Positions 34,133 through 45,646 of a stretch of 64,000 nt of DNA are shown here, in pieces. Position numbers and translations under genes: made by a program. Numbering within the stretch: position 1 is the first letter of the stretch; each line of letters opens with the position of its first letter. Below the pieces are notes generated by a model, which made no database searches, had not been told where the DNA came from, and saw only the letters and a list, made by a program, of their open reading frames with translations. The DNA comes from Margaritifera margaritifera (Eukaryota > Mollusca > Bivalvia > Unionida > Margaritiferidae): positions 2,580,001 through 2,644,000 of the forward strand of contig JAQPZY010001621.1 of NCBI GenBank assembly GCA_029931535.1, in the 5' to 3' direction.

Positions 34133-34859
34133 TTTTGTATTATGTACTGTAAAGTGGTGACTTTTCTGATGCAGCGACAATGAATTTGCAATACTAAGCT
34201 TCCATGTTCATTTTCCGGTATTCCTGCAGTTAAGCATTGTGTTACTCTGTTATTATAAAAACAACAATTTAAACTTTTTATTTTCAGGACAAAATTTTTA
34301 TAATACCATGTTTTTCAATATAAAGATGTATATAATTTGTTTGAGTAGTTGAAGTGAAAAACTGGGCTTAATTTTATAAAGTCACGTGATTCCTTTGAAT
34401 CTTTAACCGCTGACGAACAGACAGAACATTTGCAAGTGAGACTTCGCAATACCATATCTGTCTTAAAGGTAAAAGTCATTGAATCTTTCTAGTATTTTAT
34501 GGTGAAGCTATTGAAATCATTATGAAACTTTGTGAGCGATACATATTACCGATTGTAGATTGTAAGATCATGATAAAGGGCGAAACATTATTTTAAAAGC
34601 ATGATTGTCGAACCGGTACCCCCCCCCCCCCCCTCTTGTCTGACAGTTGAGTCACATTGGATGTTTCTCACTTACAGCACGATAGGAACACTTTATTTAC
34701 GTCATCGTTCACATATTTTCGACCATGTTTGACATTCTCGCAGAGATATAAATCACTCCAACTTTTGCGGAATCATTCGTGTTAACCGCAAATTACGCCA
34801 TTAGGTATACCGGCGTTCCGTAATCTCGCGGTACAAATAAATTGAACTGTTATAAAGAT
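34133..34859 (-). promoter_or_regulatory. putative PSMB2 5' UTR/promoter segment
   Basis: This ~730-bp stretch lies between the PSMB2 start codon and the next repeat, so the core promoter is expected here or just beyond. It contains an E-box palindrome TCACGTGA at 34382-34389, a C-run at 34619-34633 and slightly more CpGs near 34.78-34.85 kb. No TATA box placement is convincing. Position is the main evidence. Confidence 0.45.
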
Positions 34860-37733
34860 TACGGGACAACTCGGCCCATAGCAGAGTCGGCCCACTAACG
34901 TTCTCCGCCCATAACGAACTCGGCCTATCCAAATCTGCCCATAACGTACTCGGCCCCATTACGTACTCGGTCCACGATTTATATAATAATAATGTTGATG
35001 TAATGTTTTTTTTCCAACAGTCATTTCATTAGCAACAGGGGATGATTTTTTCAGAATGATAGAATATACAAAAATGGAATGTTTTCTGTATAATTAGAGT
35101 GTGCAGATTTCAAAACTGAACCCATCTTTATGATATCTTTTCAAATAAATTCACAGGAAGCATTCAAACACATGTACCGTCCACCATTTTTAATATTGGT
35201 CTTTGGCACTTTTTGTAAATTCTTGACCTCGTGTTATTTCAAGCTGAAATTTGCATATTTCTTACATATGTTTATATAGAAATGTTTTGTGAACATTCAG
35301 CTTTAACAATAAACTGACTTTTTCTATGTTCCAGGTAATTCAGAAGCCCCCCTGTGCCTTTTTATCAAGCACCCCCGTAACATTTTTGCATGAAATACTC
35401 TATTTTTGAGTCATACACAAGATGAAATTATATGTTGCTCTTAAAATGGAATGTTTTCTGCATAATTTGAGTGTGCATAATTAAAAAATGAACCCATCTT
35501 TATGATATCTTTTAAAATAAATTCACAGGAAGCATTCAAACACATGAGCCATCCACCATAATGTTAATATTGGTCTTTGGTCACTTTTGGCAAATTCTTG
35601 ACATCATGTTATTTCATGCTGAAAGTTGCATATTTCTTACATATGGTTATATATAAATGTGTTGTGAACATTCAGCTTCAAGAATAAATTCACTTTTTCT
35701 ATGTTCCATGTACTTTCTACACCACTCTGTTACTTTTTATAATGCGCCCCCGCCCAACATTTTTGCATGAAATACATAATCATGAGTCATACACAAGTTT
35801 AAATTGTATGTAACTCTTAAAAGCAATAGTGCAAATGCATTACAGTGTTCTTGTACATATATACATTGATCTGAAAACACAGTTTATTAAATAACAATTG
35901 CAAGTTTCGAATTTAGTTATGATAAGATATTTTTGGTCAATATTTATATCTATAAAATAAAATCAATGACAAAAAAACAAAAAAAAACCATAAAAATAAC
36001 TTACTTTGAATACTTCCACAATTCTACTTCTGGCATTGAGTTGGTTGTCAAGAAATAGTTATGATTATGTTTTTGTTTAAATAGAGATATGCTACAGATC
36101 GATTTTCTGCTCTTTATGATGACAATATTCATATTGATATTCACAAAAAAGGGCATGAAATGAATTTGTTTTCATTCTTCAAAATTCTGAAAAATAGTTG
36201 AACTTTTACCTCTTTTTTGCCCCTATTAAACATGAACATTTTAATTTGAATACCATTGTCTCTAGATAAGAATCGTACCTAGAGCAGATGACCTGAAATT
36301 GATAATATCTTAGTGATCACAATCACATACATATTATCAATATCATTATCAGTATCACCCGTCGAGTCTCTAACCTCGAAAATACATTACACAACAAAAG
36401 TTGTACCACAATTTTGTAATAAATTTGGTATAATGAATGACAATACGTTTGTATAATCCGATTCCTTGGTATAAACGTCTGCCCTTTCATAAAATCAAGC
36501 TTTCGTGTGTTTTTGAACTCAATTTATGTCGTATTGATGTCATTGTTTACATTTTGTACGTACCCATGTGCTGGGAAGAGTTACCGTTCTTGCTGGCATG
36601 GGTGACGTTTAAAAAAGACGTAATTCGTGGGTTTTCTGCAAATATTCGCACACATTTTACCATTATTCTCGTAAAATGAACTCCAAAATTATTTAAAAAG
36701 TAGCCGTAGGTGAGCGTATATGTTCGTTTATTCAGTTTTTCTGCGTTTTGAAAAATTCGGTTTTCGTTTATTTTCGCCGAATATGTTGTAGAAAAGACCC
36801 AATGTCATACGCTAAATATAGACATTTGACCTTTCAACCATGAATACATTCGGATATAATAATGTCGGCTTTTTACATACGAAAGCGGAGAAAGTACCAG
36901 GTGTAATGAGGTTGACATTTTGAGAAAATGTTAATCTTGATCGCCAGTGCCCTCTAGCGGCGGCGCCTGTTGCTAATTTCATTTGTCTTTTAATCTTTGT
37001 ACGTTTCTTTATGTTTAGTGCATCTGTGTATGATTTTTATTAAATATTCGTTATGATAGACCCGACGTTCTCTTTTCTTGACCCAGTTTAGTACCTGTAC
37101 TCTACTACTTGTGATAAAAACAACATGTGTTACGAAGTCGTACAAGATCAAAGTTTTAAGATCACCAAATAGAACAAGTGTTATGAAGCCATACAAGATC
37201 AAAGTTAAGGCCGACAAACTTCTATAGTTGAAGGCAGCATGTGTCTACTTTACTACTTGTGATTGTAAACGTGTTGACACGTGTGAATCTGAATACGGTC
37301 GCACTTCCTATCTGTATACCATAAATTTTGTATCAACAGTAAATATTGTCCAGTATTCTAAGTTTAAAACGTCTCTGTCCTTGCACGGGCGCTATGTTAA
37401 TTGAGTTAAATGGATATTATTTTAAAAAAAAAAGATAAGCACAGAGACAAAGCAAATATATCTAATTCGTATGTGTTTATTTTTTTAGTATAACATTTTG
37501 TATCTTTGGCCTTCTTTGCCCTGTCTTATTCCTTCTCTCAATACTAACCGTAATTAAATATTTTGTTTATATAAATTTTGTGCAATGAAACATTCAAATT
37601 ACAATTAAGAGAGTTCTTTTTGCAATCTTTAGTAATTATGGGCCGAGTATGTTATGGGGAGATTGCGTAATTAAATTTGTATGGGACGACTTTGTTGTGG
37701 GCCGAGTCAGTTATGGGCCAAGATATCCAGTCA
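34860..37733 (-). mobile_element. CGGCCCATAACG-cluster element, copy 2 (inverted, enlarged)
   Basis: An inverted relative of copy 1. It starts TACGGGACAACTCGGCCC and ends GGGCCAAGATATCCAGTCA. Arms 34860-35030 and ~37020-37733 match copy 1's 33600-33801 and 32823-33530. About 1.9 kb of extra sequence sits in the middle, including a 372-bp tandem duplication. The flanks TGTTATAAAGAT and CATTATAAATGAT are similar 12-13-mers, consistent with a decayed target duplication. No transposase ORF is seen. Confidence 0.72.
35071..35825. repeat. 372-bp tandem duplication inside copy 2
   Basis: AAAATGGAATGTTTTCTG starts at 35071 and again at 35443. Both copies continue through AACCCATCTTTATGATATC, TTCACAGGAAGCATTCAAAC, TTGGTCTTTGG and ACATTTTTGCATGAAATAC with moderate divergence. 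Confidence 0.88.
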
Positions 37734-38039
37734 CCATTATAAATGATTAAAAAAGACTCTTCTCTCCTTGTTTTATTCCTTAACAAGTGTTTCCAATTTT
37801 GCACAAATAAATTGTTAGTGCCTTAAAAGAATTTTCCGCTCATCAACACGACAGGTGACAACCATCATTTTTAAAGGAAGGTTACCATAATGTCGCGGTA
37901 AATGGCTATTTGTCTCTAAGATGGCTCAGAAGGATAATAAAATGAATGAAGGTTAAAAAAATATCCACAATAATCAATCTTTTCACACAACTTGTAAAAT
38001 GGTGAATGTCAACACTAATTATATCAACATAGAACATAT
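37734..38039. other. no gene seen
   Basis: A short AT-rich spacer between the copy 2 element and the pogo-like pseudogene. Confidence 0.4.
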
Positions 38040-39935
38040 TTACAGGACAAGACAATTATAGTTCTGTGATTTATTCCTCCAGGAGACAGTGCGGCACCTA
38101 AACACGCTGTTTCTTCTTAAAACTCGTACTTCTGAGCAATTAATCAGGTGAGTCCAATGATTACAAAAATCACATTTACCACACTTAACAAAAATTAGCT
38201 GATGGCAACCACTAAGTTTGTTAGGGTCGAACTTGTTGCATGCACAACACTTGTCCTCCTCTGCTATGGAGCTGTTGTCACGATCAGTTGTGAAATCTGG
38301 TTTACAAGGATTTATTGGTCCACCTTTTCTTTTTGTCCCTGATGTGCTAGGTCTTGTATCTTTATCAGGACATACAGAAGTTACCTCTTTATTACTTCTT
38401 CTCTTGTTCTTAGGTTCAGTTAATTTTTCTTTAGTTGTTGTGTTGAACTTTTGTCTCTTTGCTTGGGTAGCCAAGGTGTCAGTGTTTGCCTTCTCTAAAA
38501 GATTTCCTGTTGTAGAAAATGGTGGAATGAATCGTTTCCTTGGTCCCTGAACTACTTCTATAATCTTCCTGGCTAAAAAAAAAAATCAGTTGATTTTCCA
38601 TCAGCAATACTTCAGATGATGTAGACTTTCGTATCTGTTCAGGCTGGGAGTTAGTGTAATCTTGTACATCGGCTGTGTAATCAATGGGCACCTCCACACG
38701 AATATCAGAGGTCTCCACTGTGAGAGAGATGGAAGTATCTGAGGATGTTTAATCTTTCTCAGCACAGTAGCTTGTAGATGGTGCTATCTATGATTCAGAA
38801 ATGGATTGGCTGTTGAACGGGTATACACCTGATTTACGGAATCCAGAACAGGTATTTTCAGGGCATACGGTAGTGCTTGAACATATGGTTTTGCTCTCAG
38901 GTGTGCAACCTTGTATCTTGTTATGGCTACGCATGGATTTTTCTAGAGATACAATTGGTACTTGTTGTTGTAGCGGCGCTTAAAGGGGCCAAAGATGCCA
39001 ACATCTAAGGGTCGGGTGAGATGGCTTGTGTGTGGAGGGAGCACGAAAAGATTTACATTCCTCTTTCTCGCCCACTCGGTTAGTGTCCGGGACAAATGAG
39101 ATTTATGCCCATCTTATAATATCAAAGTCATAGGCCCATCTTTTCCTCAGTGATGGATGCGTGTTTAGAAAGATGATCCATAATGTAGGTCTCAGAGATA
39201 ACAGAGTTTGACCACCCTGTTTGTGACATCTTGCCAGCAGATCCAGCAGAAGCCCCAGACAACAACTCGTCACTCCATCTCTTGCCGGGAAAAACAGAGA
39301 ACAGAGGTATGTGATTTCCTATGGCATTAGCTCCAGTAATAATGGTAATATTTGAAGATTGGGCAGATGTGATGGCCTGTGCATTGCTGTAATTTGCTCA
39401 TACAATCTTCAGTGGTACATGTTCCATATTGATACCAGTTTCATCTGTATTATATATCCTCTCAGGAGTGTCTACGAGTCCATTTTCTGTCAGGAATTTG
39501 CTCAGTTCTCTGAAGTACTTCTCAATTACATCTTTGGATGCATTTTGAGCATTACATATTTGTAGCTTCTGAGCTTTTACCATGTTAAGATCTGGCCTTC
39601 ACTTCAAAAATCCATAGAAGCAATTATTACTAAGGGATTTTTCTGGTTTATGGTACATGCCTAAAGACTTTGTGAAATCTGCGGCCATGTACTGAATATT
39701 GCTCTAGGTATAGCCATAACCTATGTCAGCCATATACTTGATATGGTCCACAAATTTTTTTCTTCGTCCAAAGAGAAGTTTCTAAGGTCATGGAGTCCCA
39801 TCTAGTCGTTTATTGCAGCATGTTCTGCAGCGATGCTCGATATACAGACATTCCAGATTGAGTAGCCTCATATGTTTTACGTAGATTTGCTATATCATAA
39901 GGTTTCTTCATTCTTGCTTTGCAATCCTAAAGTAA
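38040..39935 (-). pseudogene. pogo/Tigger-like transposase pseudogene
   Basis: Minus-strand pieces appear in family order. 39.93-39.83 kb: MKKPYDIANLRKTYEATQSG, a psq/CENP-B-type helix-turn-helix start. 39.77-39.60 kb: KFVDHIKYMADIGYGYT and a SNNCFYGFLK segment. 39583-39398: LVDTPERIYNTDETGINMEH with the first catalytic Asp. 39.35-39.0 kb: a PGKRWSDELLSGA stretch and LPPHTSHLTRPLDVGIFGP, the conserved pogo C-terminal DDE-domain motif. 38718-38040: a linker and a cysteine/histidine-rich PHD-like C-terminus (CCACNKFDP, CGKCDFCNHWTHLINC). Multiple stops and frameshifts break it. No terminal inverted repeats were found. It lies upstream of PSMB2. Confidence 0.8.
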
Positions 39936-41085
39936 AGAAATAATATTGTATTGAAAAAATTCAAAAATATGTCATTGACATGATATATTATTATTTGTTT
40001 GGGTGGGGTGAAATGAAGGGCGGTAATTTCATCATAATTTCGATTGTTGAATTTTTCATGTTTCTAAAGTCCAATATCTTAAGAACGTTAACAAATTTTA
40101 CTCTTTTGAGTTTGATGCCTAAGGAATATGAAAATTTCAGAATTATAGAATATTTTCAATTTGTAAGGTATGAAAGGATGTACTATGCCCTAATAATTAA
40201 ATATTACTATTTTTATTTTAAAAATAACAGTAACAGGCAATTAAACTAACATAGTTTCAGTGCTTTAAAAAAAGCTTGCATGATTCATTAGAGTTATGGT
40301 CCTTATTTTCTACTGTACTTTTGTTCACTTGACCAAGCGATGCAGTAAGCTGTCGTGTGATTCTGATACGTCAGTAACATTAATTGACAAGCAGATGACC
40401 AATTTCTGTCAACTGGGAACATTATTTACGATTTTTGTGTTTGGTAGGGGTGCAGTGGTGAAGGAGGGTATACAGGTGGATTTAATTTTCATTGTTTTTT
40501 CCATCCTTTCTTTTTTTTCTTCCCAATTTACCACAAAATGAAACATTTCTTTGATATTTGGTGTTCAATCTCTTTGATAACTTCCTTGTTGCACTGTCGC
40601 TGGGTTAAGAAAAACTGACAGGTGTTGCACTGTTATATTTATTATGGAAATATGATATACCATGAGATTATGGAACCCGTGTGAACTGAGAAGCAACTAT
40701 ATGTACATCTTGTAGATCCTGCCACTACTTTATCAGAGCACCCGTGACTGATGATGTTGAGTAATCAGCCTGACACTCCCCAACCTTGATCATGCATTCA
40801 AGGTGTCTAATGATTTCTATATTTGCAACACTCCACCTATCACCATACTAAGTTGGTAGTGACAGGTGGCCGCCTTGGTAAGGTGGAGGAAACAGGAATA
40901 CCTGAAGAAAACCACCATACCATTGAAAGGAAATGTATCCTTCAGATATATCACCTCAGGGTCGTTTCCTGTGCTCAAACCAGAGGGCATGGGTCTGCAG
41001 CCTAGCTAGCTCAGGAAATTGTTGTGGTTAAAAATGTCGAAGAAGGGGATGCTGTGTAGATTGTGTGAAACACAGAAAACACCAC
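39936..41085. other. intergenic, no gene seen
   Basis: Short ORFs at 39980-40249 and 40296-40541 have no recognisable domains. The rest is AT-rich. Confidence 0.4.
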
Positions 41086-41268
41086 TTTAATAGCAGCAAT
41101 ACATTTACCCATCACTGTTATATAGCTTTATTCCTTTTTCGTGTCGAAAAACTCGTCCGTTCGATGTGAAAACATTCTCCCACTTAAAGTGGAGAATTTG
41201 TCAACAAGCCACGTCATGCCCGTGCATCTCTCTGCGCCTGCGCGAACATTCATCTTTTTAATGGACGC
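41086..41268. repeat. DIRS left inverted terminal repeat
   Basis: The inverse of 44160-44382 apart from the terminal ~40 bp. Those terminal bases (TTTAATAGCAGCAATAC...) pair with the internal complementary region at 44014-44056. Confidence 0.88.
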
Positions 41269-41696
41269 CATACCTGGTGGTTGTGTCGCAAAAACGTAAC
41301 CTGAGGAAATTGTCTGCTGCGGTTTTTCAACTACATTTCGGACTTCCCTCCTTCTAAATTCATCTGTGTTACAGTTGTCCGTCTCGGCTATATGTGTTTT
41401 ATGCCGCTATTCGTCAGTGTTTAGTTCTAGGAAGAGTTTTTCTAGTTCTCCACGTGTACTCTACTCTTAGAGGGGTTAGGGTAAACAATATATCTTGTTT
41501 CTTTTCAGGTACACAGTAAGTCGTCTATGTCATTACAACGCGACATAGAACAACTGTGATAGCGCCGCAATTAACAGGCGCATAATTTTACAGAATTAAT
41601 ATTTCATTTATATATTCTCCTACTATTTCAATTGTTTCTTTATTATCTACGCGTGTCGCGTCGCATGCTTTTCTTGTATTTTCCTGAGAACAATAA

Positions 41697-42662
41697 AGCC
41701 TCGAGAAGTCAGAACTGATTCCATCCCAAGACTTCGTTTATGTAGGAATCAACTTCCTCACAAACCAGAACTTAGTCCGGGTTCCCGGAGAGCGTATAGA
41801 TCGAATCCTGGCACTCTTAGAGACACTACGAGTAAAAACCGTGTTGTCTGCTCGCCTTTACCTATCCCTACTGGGAACCTTGAATGGCGCTGCAGATCTG
41901 GTTCCCTTAGGACAGCTCCATATGCGCCCTCTACAGTTTCTCCTACTCGCAAGGTGGAAACCACACAAGGATTCTCTATCAGCTCTGATTCCTCTAGGAC
42001 CAGATTTCCATCATCATCTGCGATGGTGGATGAATCGAGACAGATTCCTAGCTGGGGTCCCCATGCACGCTCCGGATCCCCACTCCTACCTGTTCGCCGA
42101 CGCGTCAGATTCTGGTTGGGGTGCTCATCTAGAGCCGGAGGGGATAACTCTTCAGGGCCTTTGGACCCTACACGAGTCGTCCCTCCACATAAACAACCTA
42201 GAAATGAAGGCTGTCTTTCTAGCGTTACAAGGGTGCGTCGACAGGGTAAGGGGTCGTTGTGTCATGGTCTCCTCCGACAACACGTCCGTCGTAGCGTATC
42301 TCCGACGTCAAGGATGCACACATGCCCCTTCTCTTTGCGTGGAGGTCTGGAACCTCCTCCGCTGGGCTTCCTCGGAGAACATCTCCCTCCGAGTTCGCCA
42401 CATCCCAGGGAAAAAGAACATCTTAGCGGACAGTCTGTCCAGGTCAGGCAAATCAGTTCTCACAGAGTCCCTTTTCTCACTATGGGGAAGGCCCCTCGTG
42501 GACTTGTTTGCGACAAGCTCAACAACAGACTACCCTTTTACGTCTCCCCAGTCCCGGACCAGAGAGCGTGGGCAGTGGACGCGTTCAGCTTCCAGTGGGA
42601 TCGTCTGTTCGCATACGCCTTCCCACCATTCCAATTGCTTCCCCAAGTTCTGCAAAAAGTAA
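41697..42662 (+). pseudogene. DIRS reverse transcriptase C-terminus and RNase H
   Basis: Open from an in-frame TAA at 41694. It begins with the reverse-transcriptase connection segment (EKSELIPSQDFVYVGINFL), then RNase H with LFADASDSGWGAHLEP (Asp), INNLEMKAVFLAL (Glu), MVSSDNTSVVAYL (Asp) and RHIPGKKNILADSLSR. The palm domain with YxDD is missing. Near 42512 one base is lost (GCGACAAGCTCAAC): the family sequence continues in frame 3 as KLNNRLPFYVSPVPDQRAW and FAYAFPPFQLLPQVL through about 42850. This is a 3' RT/RNase H fragment with one frameshift. Confidence 0.88.
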
Positions 42663-42739
42663 GAACTTCCACTGCCCGGATCATTCTCATAGCTCCGTTA
42701 TGGCCCCAACGATCGTGGTTGAACGATCTTCTAGATCTA

Positions 42740-43917
42740 TTGATAGATCAACCCAGATCTCTCGCTCACCGGAAGGATCTTCTGTCACAACACAGAGGCT
42801 CCATCCTACACAACAGCCCACACATTCTCCACCTTCACGCTTGGTTCATCTCAAGCGATCTATCCGCCAGAACAAGTTTTCGGGCCAGGTTGCCAGTTGC
42901 ATCATTCAGGCCAGGAGAGCTTCTACATCCAAGGTCTATGATGCCAGGTGGAGAATCTTTTTTGATTGGTGCAGTAGGAAACGTGTTGATCCCAGCTGTT
43001 CCTCTATAACTGACATTGCTGATTTCCTTTTGTTCCTTTTCGAGAACAAAAGATGTTCAGTATCTACTATCAAGGGCTATAGAGCCGCCATTTCTAACAC
43101 ACTTAAATTCTCTCAGGGCTCGGAGATTGGTTCAGATCCACACCTTGCCGATCTCATTAAGTATTTTGAGCTACAGAGACCTGTCACTCGCTCTCTGACG
43201 CCTAGATGGAATCTATCATGTGTTTTATGGTCCTTAACAAAAACCCCCTATGAACCATTGAGTGAGGCATCCTTTCAGGATCTCACACTCAAGACGGTAT
43301 TTTTACTCGCTTTGGCGTCTGCGAGAAGACGTAGCGAGATTCATGCATTGTCGGTGGACACTGGCTGTCTCCGTTTTAATGGCAATTTTGAATCCGTTTC
43401 CCTCCTTTGTCAGCCAGGATTTTTAGCCAAAAATCAATTACCTGCGGTAGCTCCATCACCTATAGAGATCCCCAGTCTTAGTCGAATCTGTGCTGGGGAT
43501 GATCAAGATAGGCTCTTATGCCCAGTTAGGGCACTGCGTTTCTATCTAAATGCTTCAAAAGTGAAAAGAAAGGGCAGGAAACGTCTTTTCCTTCCTCTTA
43601 AGGGCTCCGTTGATATTTCGGCCTCCACGATTTCAAGGTGGATTGTCACCACAATTAAAAGAGCTTATTAGTCCCTTACTGATAGAGACCTTTCCTTTAT
43701 GAAACTAAAAGCCCATGAGGTTCGAGCCGTCGCTGCCTCATGGGCCTATCTAAATCACTCTTCTCTGGAGGACGTCATGAAGGCAGCATTTTGGCGATCC
43801 CATACTACCTTTTCGTCCTTCTACCTCCGCTCATTAGCACATCAAAGCGCAGGCATATTTTCTCTGGGTCCCATAGTTGCGGCACAACATGTGGCCCAGA
43901 AGGACTCCAGCAAATAG
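42740..43917 (+). pseudogene. DIRS tyrosine recombinase, one in-frame TAG
   Basis: The frame runs through KVYDARWRIFFDWCSRKRVD and then TIKGYRAAISNTLKFSQG to FLLALASARRRSEIHALS (first catalytic Arg). After a TAG at 43669-43671 it continues in the same frame with LKLKAHEVRAVAASWA (His-x-x-Arg) and WRSHTTFSSFYLRS (Trp, candidate Tyr). It overlaps the RT/RNase H frame at its 5' end, as is usual for DIRS. The enzyme would recombine the circular cDNA into the genome without a target duplication. Only the single nonsense codon prevents a full-length product. Confidence 0.88.
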
Positions 43918-44013
43918 TAAAGTGGACATCTCCCCTCAAATGGTAAGTAGTTTACATTTTTCCTCTGTTTTTGATCAGTTTAACATCAGCCGACCCACCT
44001 AACTGACAAATTC

Positions 44014-44117
44014 AGCTATATAATAGTGATGGGTAAATGTATTGCTGCTATTAAAATGTAGTTTTTTGGGGGGTAAAACTAATTTTAATTATGCAATACT
44101 TACCCATCACTATTATC
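44014..44117. repeat. DIRS internal complementary region
   Basis: 44014-44056 is the reverse complement of the left outer end (41086-41126) and 44055-44117 that of the right outer end (44301-44382, apart from homopolymer length). They meet with a shared AAA. This is the circle-junction template expected in DIRS elements. Confidence 0.88.
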
Positions 44118-44159
44118 AAATGCCCTCCTCCCACCCCGCTCTGATGCCCTGGCGTAATT

Positions 44160-44382
44160 TCGTCTATGAAAAAGATGAATGTTCGCGCAGGCGCAGAGAG
44201 ATGCACGGGCATGACGTGGCTTGTTGACAAATTCTCCACTTTAAGTGGGAGAATGTTTTCACATCGAACGGACGAGTTTTTCGACACGAAAAAGGAATAA
44301 AGCTATATAATAGTGATGGGTAAGTATTGCATAATTAAAATTAGTTTTACCCCCCCCCCCCCCAAAAAAAAACTACATTTTT
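44160..44382. repeat. DIRS right inverted terminal repeat
   Basis: The inverse of the left repeat, followed by the right-end-specific segment with a C-run and A-run (44351-44371) ending in ACTACATTT. The ORFs drawn through it are incidental. Confidence 0.88.
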
Positions 44383-45279
44383 ACTGTAGGATGCACAAAC
44401 CATAGGACTAGTACAAAAGACAGGCATGTAAATTCAGTTGATCATGTGGCAGCTGTACATGTAAAAGCCATGAAAAAGGATTTTGAGCAGATAATTAATG
44501 GCCTAACTAAATCTTGCTTTTTTCTGCACTTTTGTTCTGTATTGGGATTGCTGAAGTCCATACCAATCTGAATCATTTATAAAGTTCTTTCCCAAAAGTT
44601 TGACTTGTTTTTCTTGTTTTCCTGTGTTTCATGTTTGAATTATTTTAAAACTTCAATCATTTTTTCTTTATAAGTCTTTTCTACATGTCATTCTAACCTG
44701 TACAATTTATAACTCCCATGTTTGAGATTCATGAACACCATCAAAAAGGAACACATTTGCAATTGGGAAATATTTTTTAAATCATAAATTAGGTATACAA
44801 GCTATAAAAAACTGCTTAGATACAATAAGTCACACAACCTTTTGCTTGCCTGTTTTGAGTATGCTGCAATCACTTGAAATATATTTTTCAGAGTGACCCA
44901 TATTTCTAAAGTACAAGGACCAAATTTGTCCCATTGAAAATAACCCAGTTCTCGTGACTTTTTAGGCATCGTTGTTCTGTTGTGTCAGCAGTGCCCTTTG
45001 TGTACCCTTCCCCATCAGTGGTAGAGTAAACCATAATTGTTCCAAATTTATCACAATTCAATCAATTTTGGTTGTTTCCGGACTCTTGGATAAGTATAGT
45101 CTTCCATTCATCTTTGGAATTTTTTTTGATGGACCTCTGTTTCATCTGCACAAATTTTGATGATATCTGGTTTGATGATTCTTTGACTAGTGTTACATAT
45201 TGCATTTAAGACTCTTTTAGGGGATTTCAAACAAACATTAATCATCTATAGTGAGTTTCCACTCATTATTATTCATTAT
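44383..45279. other. intergenic, no gene seen
   Basis: AT-rich sequence with only short, featureless ORFs. Confidence 0.4.
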
Positions 45280-45287
45280 CATATTAT

Positions 45288-45529
45288 TAGGGGTGAAACG
45301 ATTCATCGATACTTTTGTCATATTGATACACGTATCGATACAAGAGGTAAAGAATCGATACAAAATGATATCTACCCTATATAAGTTACTTTAATCTTCA
45401 GCAGTAATAAATAATTATTAGTCATTTGCCTCCTTATTCTTTAAACTGCGAATCGATAATATATCGTATCGTAGACTGTGTATCGTGAATTGTATCAATA
45501 CGCGGCACAGGTGTATCGGTTCACCCCTA
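45288..45529. mobile_element. 242-bp hAT MITE with 8-bp TSD
   Basis: The ends TAGGGGTGAAACGAT and ATCGGTTCACCCCTA are inverted. A perfect 8-bp duplication CATATTAT flanks it (45280-45287 and 45530-45537). The interior is rich in ATCGATAC / GTATCG text. Ends and TSD length are those of hAT. Confidence 0.92.
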
Positions 45530-45646
45530 CATATTATTGTGTTTTGCTGGTTTTACACTAAGCTCATATCATCAATACCACATGGGCAGGTAAAGTATTG
45601 CTGGTTTTAGGTTGTGTTTGACTACGGGACTTGCACCATTCATATA

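Larger units (their letters stand above)
41086..44382 (+). mobile_element. DIRS-type retrotransposon, internally deleted (3.3 kb)
   Basis: Inverted terminal repeats lie at 41086-41268 and 44160-44382 (shared CCGTTCGATGTGAAAACATT, CACTTAAAGTGG and CGCCTGCGCGAACATTCATC). An internal complementary region at 44014-44117 pairs with both outer ends. Inside are the end of reverse transcriptase, RNase H and a tyrosine recombinase. ORF1 and the catalytic half of reverse transcriptase are absent: 5' leader sequence is followed directly by LEKSELIPSQDFVYVG at ~41700. Base composition is visibly more GC-rich than the surroundings, and the domains are well preserved, suggesting a young copy. Confidence 0.9.

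Noticed and set aside
41954..43009. 351-codon plus-strand ORF as a separate gene
   Set aside because: Only its middle part (after ~42512) is meaningful, as the frameshifted continuation of the DIRS RNase H region. The rest is an overlapping frame.
41086..44382. LTR retrotransposon
   Set aside because: The terminal repeats are inverted, there is an internal complementary region, and the integrase is a tyrosine recombinase. It is a DIRS element.
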